DNA of 64,000 nt from Diorhabda sublineata (lineage: Eukaryota > Arthropoda > Insecta > Coleoptera > Chrysomelidae). A model generated the notes under the pieces. That model did not search any database and had not been told where the DNA came from. It saw nothing but the letters and a program-made list of their open reading frames with translations. This document shows, in pieces, positions 1 to 12,389 of this stretch (positions are counted from its first letter, which is position 1; every line of letters begins with the position of its first letter). The translations under genes and the position numbers were made by a program. The stretch lies in NCBI RefSeq assembly GCF_026230105.1, contig NC_079478.1:20103653-20167652 (forward strand), given 5' to 3'.

Positions 1-589
1 TTCAGCTGTGTTTTAAAATATCTCGAACTAAATTCATTTTCATTCATCATCTAACGTTGACTAAATGATTTTTTTTTTCTATTTTTAGTATTTTTATATT
101 ATTCAGGAAAGAATCGATGATCAAATTTGTTCGAAAACAAAAACAACTTTTATTTAATTAGGGCGTGTAAACAAAGCAGCTTGGAGGTTTTGTTAATATT
201 CAGTGGCATGAAAAACAACGAAATTAAAAATGTGTTTATCAATTACCATTAAATGATTGTGTCTCTTAATACAAATTACAAAATCATATAATTAAAATCA
301 ATTCTTTTTTGAAACATTACAGTAATCAGTAAATAAAATACATTTATTATACTGTTGTTAAATGAGATAAGAAAATTTTTCAGTAAATAGAGATATTACC
401 GGAATATGTAATTTACTTATAAAATCTAGATTGCTGTACAAACTTGTACATATGAATACTTTCAGAAGTAATGAACTATGAAAGTTACGAATAATATCAA
501 CAAACTCTTTGAACATTCAAATCTAAAATTACTTAGCAAGTTCAGGCATGCATTCGTCTAATATTCGTAAAAAACGCGTCTCTAATCTA
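1..589. other. Intergenic, nothing recognised
   Basis: AT-rich sequence without a convincing coding exon, RNA gene or repeat border. The decayed 3' end of the neighbouring mariner fragment may reach to about 590. Confidence 0.5.
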
Positions 590-1151
590 AAGACGCTACA
601 TTGATTGTATCATTACGAGTCCGAAACTCCACAAGCAATACTCATTTTCTGTCCCAAAAAACTGTGCACTGTCAGGGCAGAAATTGTTTGCTTAAACTTC
701 ACTTTTTTTGGGTGATGATGAATGTCGTCATTTCAAGGATTGTTGTTTCAATTCTGGTGTGACGTAGGCCACCCATGTTTCGTCACCAGTAACAATTTGG
801 TCTAAAAAACCTTCACCTTCATTGTGGTACCGCTCAAGGAAAGTCAATGCTCTGCCTAAACGTTGGGTTTCGTGCGAATCCGTCAACATTTTCGTCCACT
901 TTCTGCACCAAATCTTCATTAACGACCAAAGGACGCCCAATCCGTTCTTCATTATGCACATTTGTGCGGCCATTTTTAAATGCTCTCACCCATTTCCTTA
1001 CCATTCCATCACTCATAATGTTTTGTCCGTAAACTTGACAGATCTCATGATAAATATCGATCGGTTTTACGTGTTTAGCACTAAGAAAGCGTATAACAGC
1101 CCGTATTTCACAATCGGCGGGACTCACGATTGTCTGAGGCATCTTAAACAC
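590..1151 (-). pseudogene. Mariner-family transposase fragment
   Basis: Two overlapping reading frames on the minus strand give pieces of one mariner transposase. The first (834-1151) has the N-terminal helix-turn-helix region, with MSDGMVRKWVRAFKNGRTNV and a VHNEERIGRPLV linker. The second (728-973) has the catalytic GDETWV motif. A frameshift separates them, and the segment normally lying between the DNA-binding and catalytic parts is shortened, so an internal deletion is likely. Similarity to the family continues in broken frames (TVFWDRK, second catalytic Asp region) to about 590. Mariner enzymes cut and paste DNA at TA sites; this copy cannot make a full protein. Confidence 0.85.
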
Positions 1152-1231
1152 TCAGTAAACAACGTACACAATGAAGAATCAGACTGTAATAGCGTCAGTG
1201 CGTCAGACAAGAGATGTAGGTAATCAGCGCG

Positions 1232-3105
1232 CATGTACGGAACGCCGACTTTGGGGCTGCGGCGGCGGAATCGCAAAACGGTACTTACTTAAAAAATATG
1301 CCTCGCAATTAATTTACTTCTATCCTACTTAAATAATCCTCAACTCCCAAATTATTTGTTTTAGGAATTCATATTTTCTTTTATTTTTTGTGAAAGTTGC
1401 ACCTTGTGTGGATAGATCTGGATGAAATACCATGTATATTTTAATCGTCCGTTATTTCCCGAAGTTTCAACGTTATTTCCATGAAAGTAATTAGCATTAA
1501 TTGTCAATTATCAAATGAGACAGTTTGAACTCTTTATATCTCGGCACACCTTTGGAATTTCGTGACTAAGTAGAGCAAAAGGGCGGCGTTGTGTATCGGA
1601 AATTCGTTCACACATTTTCATAGACACCCTAGTACATTTTAACAGTTTTCACTATCACGTAATCATGATCAGAGAAACTATTAAATGATAAATAAAAATG
1701 TTTGCTTTTATCTACAATCTAATACTATACATGAACCTACGAATTACGTTGAAATGGTGAGTTTCTTATATTTAATTGTTTTTGCCAATTCAATAAGAAT
1801 AAGAAGAATTTTCCTCATCAGTTTTTATATGAATCAGATTTTCGGGATTCAATTTCAAACTTGAAGTTTCTAACTCAAGTCTTGGTTCTTCATATGCAGC
1901 TGGGACAGATTTTGAAAAAATGAATTTATTCACAAAAGTATAAAAAAATTCCGACAATTAAATGTTTATCAATATTGAAGTTAAAAGTCATTTTTCCATT
2001 TCTTTCCATTTACAATTTTGTATAATGAGTAGTTTAAAAGCCGGGTTTTTTGTTAGTTTTTCTTTTTTTTTATTAGTTTGTAATTGCTGAATGTAAATTA
2101 TAAGTTAGAATTTCTTATCAACAAAAATAGTTAAGTTCAGTGGTAAGGAAATGAATATTGTTAGTATAAATAAATTTAAAAAATGTTTATATCTACAGTA
2201 TGTGTGTGTTAAGTGAATGTAAATTAGAATTAACTTGTAAACCAAATGAATAAACGTTATTTTACCCTTTTTGTGCGTACCAAAACAAACTTATTTAATA
2301 AAAGATTTCCAAGGATTTCCGTTAAATTTTCAGTCTGCTATATGCGTAGATGTTTATAATTTTACTAGTTGTGGTTTATACAAATTTCGTGATAGAACTA
2401 CCAAGTTTTTATATAAAAATATAGGTGAATATTCCACAATGTCAAATTAACTATAAAGTATATTCGGTTTTGAAAAATAACTTTGAGAAAGAAAATAAAA
2501 TTTAGTTAATTTTTCGATACAATAAATTTCGATAAACGCTTATTGAAAAACTTTTGCTTAGTTTTTACGTTTCATTATCAAATTAACGAATATTTTTCAA
2601 ATAGTAGTACTATATGATTATTATTCAACACCTAAAACTATAATTAAACAAATTAACCTTATTTATTTCACTCTATAATATCATTTATTTTGTTCCAGTT
2701 TTGTAATACATTTAATGGCATAGATTACTGATAATATCACTCAAATTTCTTATAATGATGATTGATCTAAATGACACAGTAACATACCATATTGAATAAG
2801 GTATTTTTGATTACAATCACTTACGTAACAGGGAAAACAAAAGATATTCCTAAACTTTATATACTAGCTAAATTATCGTAGTTAATTGTTGTATATAATA
2901 ATGCTAATTTTTTCGCAAAAGTCGCAAAACATTTTGCTATCGTTATTCAAACGAGAAATAAGTTTATTCGAAACAAGATATTTCTGAAGGCTTCGAAGGT
3001 ATGATGAATTTCTTTTATATTTTCGAATACCTGAAAGTGAATTTTTAATCTGATATTATAATATTGTTAATAATTATAAAATATTCTCAATATATTCTAT
3101 CACTA
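1232..3105. other. Intergenic, nothing recognised
   Basis: About 1.9 kb of AT-rich DNA with no exon or transposon domain that I can identify. It ends just before the hairpin motif upstream of the first aquaporin gene. Confidence 0.5.
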
Positions 3106-3111
3106 CACTTA

Positions 3112-3168
3112 CAATAACGCGCGTTTCGATAACCAAGTTATCGTCTTCGGAGACAGTGTAGTTATGAT
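3112..3168 (-). ncRNA. Hammerhead-ribozyme-like hairpin motif, copy 1
   Basis: On the + strand the order is arm ACTACACT, a spacer, GTTTC, a perfect 7-bp stem (CGATAAC/GTTATCG) with a 3-nt loop, GTCTTCGGAGAC, then arm AGTGTAGT. Read on the minus strand this gives CCGAAGA, stem II, then GAAAC. That is the hammerhead core CUGANGA-stem II-GAAA with one change (U4 to C). GUA, a permitted NUH cleavage triplet, directly precedes the 3' arm. GTCT/AGAC can also pair, giving an alternative three-way fold. It lies about 105 bp upstream of the start codon of the first aquaporin gene. The ribozyme interpretation is inferred and untested. Confidence 0.4.
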
Positions 3169-3272
3169 TTGGTATATCGTAGTTTTAGATTGATTTAATC
3201 GATAATCTCTTCAAAAATATAAAGAAATCTGTTGATAAATATATAGCTGCTATTTCAATTTCAATTTTGACA

Positions 3273-6200
3273 ATGGTAGACCGACAGAACTCTCAAAAAA
3301 TAGGATTTGCAGTAATAGACATTCAGTCGTCAGATCCAAAATGGATTACACCAAAAGATGATGATATAGAAGAAAATGTTGATAATACAAAACCTGGTAA
3401 GTTACTGAGATTCATTTTTAATTTAATGTTTTAAAAGAAATAATGAATACTCAAGGAATATTTTTCCATCGGGTAGGTAAATAAATAAACTGATGAAACA
3501 AACGTAAAGATTCAGAATATTTTATTGGTAGCAATATCTAAATTGGTATATAGGATTCGTGACAAAGTATAGAGGCGAGATTAAACCCTAGAGACTATAT
3601 AAAATCCAATTTATTAGTGACATGTAGTGAAATTACTAGATTTTCTTATTCAGTAAAGGCTCAAACGTATTTGGAAATCTCGTTTTTTGTTTTTCTTTAA
3701 CGAGGTAATGTATCATCACTTTTACTTCACCTATGTTATTATTTTGATAAACTTAATCAAGAAACTGAAATCTTATAATTGTTTTAGTTGATTAATAGTT
3801 TGACGAAAGTAATTTTGGTGGTTGACTTAAAATAACATGACACAGTAAAATTATTTTTCTAAAAATAAATAGAACTTTTGATGTGGGGATAACCACACAG
3901 ACAGCGTTTCTATTCTAATTAAATATTCAATTTCATTCTAATCTTGAAGGTATTAACTATCGCGAAATATTGGGAGTATTAGTTACGCAGAATTCGTTGT
4001 TAACAGTGATTTTTATCCATTTTTATAACAGTGTCTTGAACTTTCAAAAAAAAATGGAAAAACGTAAGTACATGAAGTTTTGAATCAAATGTATAAAATG
4101 TACTTTTCAATTATCTATCGAGGTAAGGCACTACCCTTTTCGAATTTTAGAACAAAAATAGCTGTTAGCATTGAACCCAACCCTATTTTATTTATATATT
4201 CCCTTCCTAATAATCAATACAAAATTCTAATGTTAATTATCGTAGTTTTATAATTTAGAATCTTAAAAAAAATAACAAACACATATCTTAATCCAAATAT
4301 TCTGGATTGACGAATGTTTGTTTTGTACGTTAGAATCTTTTAATAGATTATGGGAAAACAAAAGCAACGATATTAACGACGAATATTTTCTCTTGACCAA
4401 ATGTTCCATCTTTTTTATCGATAATATTAAATAAATTTTACAATCCCGTATATTTTCGAAAGACTTATTTATACCTACAAAGTTAGCACCTATTATCAGA
4501 TAGTATATAAATTTATAGCGAACTTTTTTAAAAATACATTTCATATATCATTAATTATCATGAAACCTACACAGGCTGTTAATAAAATAATCCAGTTTAT
4601 TTTAAACCGTTGATAATTTACTGAAAATTGCATACATTTAGGGGAGGATGGGGGAATTGCAGACGCTGAAGGGAAATAACGCACTACATTCGTACTATCA
4701 GTAATAATCAATCTGTCTTTATTAATTATTAATCTTTAGTTATACATCTACAAAAACAATTATACTCATTAAACGAATAGAATATTTTTAGTAAAAACAA
4801 AACCTTGTCTGTCCGTAATTACCAGTAACGCTCGGGGTACATTCGGACTGACCCTGGGTTAATGGGGTATTAATGGACTAGGTCCACATCATAGACAAAA
4901 ATCACAAGTAAAGCCTTTAGAAGAAGTTCCTGCAGTGCAGTTCTCTTGAGCCCACTTTGAACACATAATCCAGTCTTCGGCGGGTGGATCACTGTACTTT
5001 TTCTGACAATAAATGCAAAAGTAATCAACATTTCCTTCATTTTCAAAATTATTCAGATTTCCTACACCCTTTGATCCTTTTCGTGGAGAAAGACTTTTTT
5101 AGCTTATTAGATGTAATTTTATTTTCTTTTTCTTGAGCTTTTCTTTTCTTGTCTAATTTCTTTTGTTCCTTTTCTTCTAGATTCTTTTTTTCCGGTGTGC
5201 TGATAAAAATAATGGAATGCTTTTTGTTTACTGCCCGTTTGCTACGACGAATTTGTAGAATTGGGACCTTTATTAAATCACTAAGCGGTACTGATGAAGA
5301 TTGACTTTGGTTTAAATCAGCTTCACTTATAGCATTATTCTCATTTATTTCGTCTTGATCAGGTATATTGGGAACGGATTCATCATTAACGTTTATGTTA
5401 CTAGAGGGCTGAGACTCTTGTAGAGATCTTACTTCACTAGGAATGCTGTTATTAGCTGCATCACTAATTTGAGATTCGCTATGAAACTCTCTTTGGCTGT
5501 TATGATCAGGACCCACATGGCTGGTATCACATAGAGTTTCTGGTGTATTTATATCACCGAAACTTTCGAAAGTGCCCTTGAATTTATCTTGATCAACTGG
5601 GAAAATTCCACCACTCTTGAAGCCATTTATAGCTTTATCAATAGACGAGCATCGGTTAAAAGCTTTTGTATAAAGACCAATAATATCAAAAGCTGTAAAT
5701 TTTGCTCCATGATGGTTAACCATATAGGTTTTACATTCTCTGTTGTTTGCTATTTTTAGTGGTCCGTGAAAGGTCAAGTCTACTGGCTGCATTCTATGCG
5801 ATGTATGTGGAGGCAATGTCAAAACATGGATAAAATTTTTACCACAAAACTCGTAAGCTTTTAGACTAATATGGCTCTCGTGGTTGTCTAGAAGTAACAA
5901 AACGGGATTGTCAGCCGATGGTTTAGCGAGTTCTTTAAAATTCTGGAGGCAATCAACAAATATCGATTCATTGATCCAACCAGAGTCTGAAACACAAGCT
6001 ACCATGTTGCTATTACTGTCTTTCATAAGATGAGCATTCATCCTTTTTCTTTTAAAGATAAAAAATGGTGGAATGTACGAGCCTCACAACTGTAGTTAAA
6101 GAAACACGTTCTGCACTGGTACATTTTCCAACCTGTATTAGTCCCTTTGGTGCAAGAATCCTTGAATTGCGTTGCACCGTACTAATCCCAATTTCATCTA

Positions 6201-8889
6201 TATTGTAAATTGAATCAGATTTAAATTTGTATTTAATCATGAGAGCTTCCAGATTCACAAAAAATATATCGATTTCTTCTTCATTAAATCCGGTAATTCT
6301 AATTATGGAAGTAGCTTCAGGCCTTCGAAGTGATATATTTGGATGCTAGCCAAAAAATTGTAATACCAATCCATTCCTGCCATACCAGTTTCGTTATTGA
6401 AATTATGTTTTATGTTGTTTGCAGTGGCAAAATCGAAAGCTATCTCTCCCAGAGTAGATATTGTTATCCCAAAGAAAACCTTACACACCAGTTAAAAACG
6501 GATTTTTACCTCTCTTTTGTATTGTAGAAACACTGCATTTTTTCACTTGGTCAAATAAAGTAGCTCTAGGAATACCATATTTTTCTTCCGCCTGACGAAA
6601 AGTTATCTTCTGGTCTTTTATTTTTTGCACAGCTTTTCGTAATGATTCGATGGTGTATTATTGTTATTTTTTTCTTATATATTTCCGAGGAATCTAAAAA
6701 TGAGTAGTTATTGATTAATTTCATAATAGTTTAAAGAATTAGGGGTAATTGCGGACGTCCGTATTTACCCCGCAAGGCTTGTCCTCAATTAACCCAACTG
6801 GGTATTTTTAAATCAAAGAGAGAAATTTGTAGGTTATGAAAACGTTCCATAAAAATAAACATTGACGATTCAAACTCCATTGACAAAGCTATCCATAGAA
6901 AATATCACTTTTTACCACCACTTAGTATACAGACCTGTCCGTCGACTTAAAAAATACTAAAAATTAGATCAATATACACTTTTTTTTTGAATTTTACCTA
7001 CCTTTCAAACTGTGCGCAGCCGGCTGTCATAAGTTTTTGCGTGGCTCTAAAATGGCGGAAAGAAACAGATGACAGCACCGGGCTGCCGGGGTGGGGGAAG
7101 GAATGAGTAGATACTTTCTAGTCCGTATTTACCCCGCGTCCGCAATTCCCCCACTCTCCCACTAGTTGTCATAACAAATCAGGGTATTCATAAGTTGTAA
7201 AAATCATGTAGAAAAACTATTTTATTAGTTATTATTCAATATTTATATATGAAAAATATCTGTCGGTAATTTCGATATACTTACAAACTTTATTGTTGAT
7301 TCAACTGATAAAAATCTTTAATTGAGTACAAGTAGTAGCACATGATACCCCCCTATCCAAATACCAACACATCTGATGCATGTTAAACTACAATTCTCAA
7401 TAGTTACAAAAAAAAGTGACACAATTACATACAAACAACTAAATATAATGCGATAATATTATTGGAGGTGAAATAACATGATAAAAGTATTTTTTTGCAT
7501 AAACTATTATAGTTGTTATGGATCTAAACGTATGCATGATATAATTCATCTAGATTAGAATATCGATTTATTGACCAAATCATTCCTAGAAACTGCTATG
7601 TCAACTGACTGCCAGTATCATTCTTTCTGCGAGGTTTTTCAAAATATCAGTTCTATTGGAATAAAACTATGCATCATCAATAAAATGGGCAAACAGTTTT
7701 ATCAATATGTCATAATACAGTCCAAGACATTAATTTTGAATCTTTAATTAGCGATATCATTGAAATATCGGAAATATCACTAATAAGGTGTTCGAATATT
7801 ATAACATTTTTTCTATTTCAGGGAGATTAGTAAAAGTTTACGATAACATGTCCGTATTAGAAAGATTAGTTTTGTGCCTTTCTGAATTCGGCGGTACAGC
7901 ATGTTTGGTATTTTTAGGATGTTTAGGATGTACGAGTAACAGTGCTGAGCAAATCTCTTTCACTTTCGGATTAGCAATTATGATTGCAGTACAAGTAAGT
8001 CGTTTATAAAAGATAAACAAACAATAGAAAATCTTTTTTTAGATATTTGGTCATATTTCTGGATCCCACATCAATCCAGCAGTTACTGTAGCAGCAGCTG
8101 CCCTTGGAGACTTTCCATTGGTGAACGTACCTATTTATTTTTTAGGTCAGATTTTGGGAGGTGTCACAGGATTTGGATTAGTTAAGGTAAAGCTTAAATG
8201 CTAAATTTATTATAATTAAAATTATCGGAATTTCTAATATACCGAATATTTTTAGACGTTGCTGACGGTTCCTGGACTCTGTTCGCCATCACCAAACTCT
8301 TCATTGTCCGTTTTTCAAGTTTTTTTAACCGAATTTCTTCTAACTTTAATCCTTATATGGGTGTGTTGCGGTGTATGGGACAGTAGAAACGCTACAAAAC
8401 ACGATTCCATATCCATACGTTTAGGTTTGGCAGTTGCTGGACTTGCAATGGCAGGTGTAAGTAAATAAAATTAAATTGAATAAAGAAAACTGAAAGCAAA
8501 ATATTTCATAGGGCTCTCTCACCGGAGCAAATATGAATCCAGCTCGTAGTTTTGGTCCAGCTGTATTAAATGGTACTTGGAATCTTCACTGGGTAAGATT
8601 AGAATTTTTTCTAGCAAATCGCACCTCCGCTCAAAAAGTGTCATAAGTTAAAAAAAACAAACCAGCGTTCGAAATTGATTCAACTTTCGGACGATAACTT
8701 TTTAAGTTTTCTAGCACCAAACAAGAGATTTTATAATTTTTTGACTATAATATATAATTTTTTTTCTTATTTCAGGTTTATTGGGCTGCCCCAATTTTGG
8801 CTGGACTAGTCGGCGCCATTTCCTACAGGATCGTTTTCGGAAAGGAATCCAAAAGTAATGAAACATTCCCTGAACGACACTCCAGTTAA
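3273..8889 (+). CDS. Aquaporin, entomoglyceroporin-like (gene 1 of 3)
   Basis: Six exons join in frame: 3273-3396, 7822-7994, 8043-8186, 8256-8456, 8512-8592 and 8776-8889 (278 aa). All introns are GT-AG. It is a six-helix channel of the MIP family acting in a cell membrane. Both pore motifs are present: HINPAV (Asn110) and MNPARSFGPA (Asn223). Aligned to human AQP1, the selectivity-filter positions are Phe90, Ala211, Ala220 and Arg226, so the usual helix-5 His is Ala. In insects this change marks entomoglyceroporins, which pass glycerol or urea as well as water (known for the family; substrate inferred here). The start gives a 41-residue cytosolic N-terminus encoded by exon 1. Intron 1 (4.4 kb) contains a pogo-like transposon. 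An AATAAA lies at 9035. Confidence 0.9.
4641..7162 (-). mobile_element. Pogo-like DNA transposon, full length but broken
   Basis: The ends are near-matching inverted repeats, both containing TGGGGGAATTGC. They are flanked by TA (4639-4640 and 7163-7164), the target duplication of the Tc1/mariner superfamily. The length is about 2.5 kb. The element sits inside intron 1 of the first aquaporin gene, in the opposite orientation to that gene. The transposase reading frames inside it are broken, so it is presumably immobile without a helper. Confidence 0.85.
4910..6655 (-). pseudogene. Pogo/Jerky-type transposase with C-terminal zinc finger
   Basis: The pieces follow minus-strand order. A psq-type helix-turn-helix (FRQAEEKYGIPRATLFDQV) lies near 6560-6655. 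Next come frames at 6303-6488 and 6052-6258 (IYNIDEIGI, containing the first catalytic Asp). The largest frame, 5049-6041, holds the second catalytic Asp in LLLLDNHESH followed by PPHTSHRMQPVDL. After a frameshift near 5070-5090 the protein continues into a Cys-rich tail at 4910-5040 (CIYCQKKY, WIMCSKW, CDFCL), like a PHD or related zinc finger. A Ser/Asn-rich then Lys-rich linker joins catalytic core and finger. At least three frame breaks make it a pseudogene. Confidence 0.8.
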
Positions 8890-9034
8890 TTTTATTATAT
8901 TTTATTTACGTATGTACAAACATAGATAATAATAATTGTTAGTAATAGAAATGATTTTTACGTTATATACATTGTTATATTACTTATTAAATTTTTTCAC
9001 AAATTATGAAATATTATTCTTTCGGTATAATAAT

Positions 9035-9040
9035 AATAAA
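9035..9040 (+). other. Polyadenylation signal AATAAA
   Basis: The first AATAAA hexamer downstream of the first aquaporin stop codon, about 145 bp after it. Position and strand fit; use is inferred. Confidence 0.4.
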
Positions 9041-9049
9041 CTATATCGA

Positions 9050-9780
9050 AGATTTTCATTTAAGCAATTTCAAATTAACGAAAGTAAAATTCTTGAAAAA
9101 AAAACGAACAATCCGAAACTGGAGAAATATATTTCTATATCTATGATCCCTTGAGTTTTATGAATTAATTTAATGGTAATGGTAATAATCAAAACTTTAT
9201 TTTTTATTGATAGATCGCGTGGTCAAAATTTGACAAAATCTTTTCATGTTACATCACAGCAATACAGCAATAACAACTATTTATAGTACATTTGATTTCA
9301 AATTCGTTGAATACCAATGTTATTAAACACCCTATAGAAATTAGAAATTTTTAAATATGTATTGGTACGAATACATTTTGAATCACTATCAAAAAATGTA
9401 GTTATGTATAGATGAAATAGTAAAGTCATTTAGTATTTTTACTTGGAAAGTTTTCCGGGAGTTTTGAAAATTGGTAATTCTATAGATTTTGATATGCTCT
9501 TTCCAAATTTCAACTTTGCCACCTCGTATGTTTGCCGCTCGCGTCGCCATATTGAAAAAATGGCGCCCAAAAGCAGTTTTTTGATAATAACTTCTTTCCG
9601 ACGCATTTTACAGTAAAAACATATCTACATAAAATAAAAGTAGAGGAAATATTCTACAATTTATGTCCATATCTGTTTTTTGCCTAAAATTAATAGTTTC
9701 GGCGTAGGAGCGCCGTAAAGTGTAACTCAATACACGTTTCGGCAGAAATACTCATTCCCATACCACCATGAGGTAGAGAA
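9050..9780. other. Intergenic, probably degenerate repeat
   Basis: No host exon is visible. The 3' part (from about 9430) becomes less AT-rich next to the transposon frames, suggesting it belongs to the same decayed insertion. Confidence 0.35.
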
Positions 9781-9901
9781 GTCGGCGCGTTTTTTTTATC
9801 GTGGTATCCCCAGTAGGCCTAATCTATATCTGACTCACTATTTAAATATTTAGTTCAATTTCCGACGCTTCATTCTTGTTGATGAACCAGGTGTTGGGTT
9901 T

Positions 9902-10237
9902 TCATCGTCTTCGCAAAGTTTCAGGGATATCTGACTCGACATCTTGAAAAAAATTGTCTGATGGAGGATAATAGTTTGTCTCGTACACCTTAGACCGAAT
10001 ATCTTCTGTAACGATTACTACTGCTACCGTTATAATACGCTTACGTTCTTCTAATTTGTTGTCACTTTTTTCATTGTACCAGGCATCCGTTAATAACTTA
10101 AGCCCCGTACTTCGAAAACAAACCACAGGTGCCTTATTGGCAGTGACAGTAATTAAAATATCATCACCATATTTTTTAAGCATTTGTGCTTTCACTGTTT
10201 TTATGTGTGGACGGTAATAACCTTCAATTTTTGTCAT
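9902..10237 (-). pseudogene. Transposon-derived protein fragment, unclassified
   Basis: A 111-residue frame starts MTKIEGYYRPHIKTVK and contains KYGDDILITVTANKAPVVCF and PPSDNFFQDVESDIPETL. I recognise this as a recurrent protein type on insect repeats, but I cannot name the superfamily. It starts 85 bp from, and opposite to, a piggyBac fragment, so the two need not be one element. No zinc-finger or DDE motif is visible in the fragment. It is probably a truncated end of a longer protein. Confidence 0.5.
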
Positions 10238-10321
10238 TTGTCATACGGACCTCTTTTTTTTTCTCTCTCCGGTCGAGGGCGTTTGATATAATTTCTTCAT
10301 ACACTACCTACAAAGCGAGGA

Positions 10322-10609
10322 ATGAAAATATGGGAACACTGTGATTCCAAAACAGGCTACACATATGATTTCAATATTTATTGTGGAAAGGATGCTAACA
10401 GAGATGCCGAATCCACTCTTGGAGAATCAGTCGTCACGAAGCTTTCGTCTTCAATAAGAGATCCAGAGGTTAGTTTATTTTTTGATCGTTTTTTCACGTC
10501 GACGAAACTAATAAACAACTCTCCATTTGCTTGTGTTGGCACAGTGATTGACAATCGCAGAAACATGGCTAAATTCGAAAAAAAGAAAAGAAACAGAATA
10601 GCCCATTAA
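10322..10609 (+). pseudogene. PiggyBac-type transposase fragment
   Basis: The frame MKIWEHCDSKTGYTYDFNIY matches the piggyBac DDE domain signature (W-x-x-x-D-S-x-T-G-Y-x-x-D-F). It continues with YCGKD, LGESVVTKL and FFDRFFTSTKLI, the latter holding the catalytic Asp of FDNFFTS-type motifs, then a GTV-x-x-NR stretch. Only about 95 residues of a normal 500-600 residue enzyme remain. No TTAA-flanked ends were found. Family assignment is firm; function is lost. Confidence 0.85.
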
Positions 10610-11040
10610 GCTGTTGAGTACCATAATTACTCACAAAAAGCAATTGGGAGCAAAAGGGTTAAGTAAATAAAGAATATGTTACAATTTTATTTTATTTTTG
10701 AATATTTTATTTTAGATAAAAAATTTGACTTAAAGTGCCTAAGCCTGTTTTAGCGTTTGTAAAGTTTCTTATGATAAATATGCCAAATAAATCTTTATAA
10801 AATATAAAACTGGTTTTCAATTCCTAATGTTACAATTTTCCCCAAGCCTGTTACAACTAGCTCCAATCACGGGGTAAGTTGTAACACTCGTCAGTATTTT
10901 TTCAAAGCCGTTTCTACAAAAAATCGTTACAGGTTTGAAAGTTTATTTGGGATCGATAGTTGAATAGTTTTTAATTGGAATAGCACTGCTAGATTTCATA
11001 AATACGAAACAAGTAAGTTTTCATAGCCAAGAAGCGACAA

Positions 11041-11067
11041 ATTGTCACAACTATACCCCCGCTCCCC
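11041..11067 (-). repeat. Solitary pogo-like terminal repeat
   Basis: Read on the minus strand, the sequence TTTAGGGGAGCGGGGG resembles the end of the pogo-like element at 4641 (TTTAGGGGAGGATGGGGG). The following 20 bases differ. TA at 11068-11069 fits the target site. No partner end was found to the left, so this is probably a truncated relative. Confidence 0.45.
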
Positions 11068-11215
11068 TAAACCATGACACAGATAAAATATTATGGAGGC
11101 TCCACTCGCGTTTTCGACTGTACTCTTATCAATTATATGCTATAAACTAATTAGATTAATCTACTACTATATAAAACGAAATGATTTTCAATCTTTTTCA
11201 CTCAAATTCAACAAT

Positions 11216-12321
11216 ATGCTATTTAGATTAGTTAAAATATGCGACACGTCAATCTACGAAAGAATAATTTTGTGCCTTAGCGAATTTTGTGCTACTGCAT
11301 GTTTCGTATTCGTAGGATGTTTAGGATGTACGAGTACCAGCGCTGAGCAAATCTCTTTCACTTTCGGATTAGCGATCATGATAGTAGTACAAGTAAGGAG
11401 AATTTTCAAAGACTAAAGTTTTGTATTTCTCATTCAAATTGACTTAAATTTTAACTTTATTTTGATTGGAAATGAGTATGCAACCAGTTTTAGTACACCA
11501 CTGAAACATGGTTGTTTGTTATTGTTGATCCTATTCAACAAACAAGAAATAATTACTTGTTTCTTTTTTGCAGATTTTCGGCCACATTTCCGGAGCTCAT
11601 GTTAATCCTGCTGTAACTGTGGCCGCAACAATTTTTGGAAACATCCCGATAATTAATGTTCCTATTTACTTTTTCGGTCAAATTCTGGGTGCCATATCAG
11701 GATATGGATTAGTCAAGGTAGATAACATTTTCAAATAAAAAATGAATATATTACATGTAGGTGTTATTTTAAGGCGACCTTCGCAAATTATCCAATGAAT
11801 TACGAAAGACTGTGTTCACCAACTGCTGATAAAAATCTCTCTATATCACAAGTTTTTTTAACAGAATTTCTCCTTACTCTCATCCTGATATGGGTCTGTT
11901 GCGCTATATGGGACCAGGAAAATGTGACAAACCAAGATTCGTTACCTTTACGTTTGGGTTTTACAGTAACGGCACTTGCCATGGCAGGGGTAGGTGAAAT
12001 GTGATTTTAAAAAATTATAAATATTCGACTTAAACTTAATTTGTAGAGCCAATTTAGCGGCGCTAATATAAATCCGGCTCGAAGCTTCGGTCCAGCTTTG
12101 TTAAATGGAACTTGGGATCACCATTGGGTAAATCATTTCGAATTACAAAATTTTTAGTGAAATAATCATGTCTTTAAGACGTTTAAAAAAATTGTTTATT
12201 GTAGGTTTATTGGTTGGGTCCTATTTTAGCTGCTTTCATCGGTGCCCTGTTTTACAAAATCATTTTTGGAAAAAAGATGAAAAGATGTGACACATTTTCT
12301 AAATCATCGGTCACAACCTAG
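11216..12321 (+). CDS. Aquaporin, entomoglyceroporin-like (gene 2 of 3)
   Basis: Five exons join in frame: 11216-11392, 11574-11717, 11774-11989, 12047-12127 and 12205-12321 (244 aa from the ATG at 11216). The motifs are GAHVNPAV (Asn70) and INPARSFGPA (Asn188). The filter positions are Phe50, Ala176, Ala185 and Arg191. Compared with genes 1 and 3, the acceptor that should open the first exon is missing: the matching site reads CTATTTAGATTAG. I see no upstream partner exon, so the short start is a best guess. An in-frame ATG at 11093 is possible but would add an unusual hydrophobic leader. It lies 2.3 kb after gene 1, with transposon remains between. AATAAA at 12380. Confidence 0.8.
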
Positions 12322-12379
12322 ATTTCGAATTTCGAGAAAACTTTTATTTTGAATCGTAGAACGTTTAAAGTGTTCCATT

Positions 12380-12385
12380 AATAAA
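12380..12385 (+). other. Polyadenylation signal AATAAA
   Basis: Hexamer 59 bp after the stop codon of the second aquaporin gene, at a normal distance. Confidence 0.55.
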
Positions 12386-12389
12386 AATA

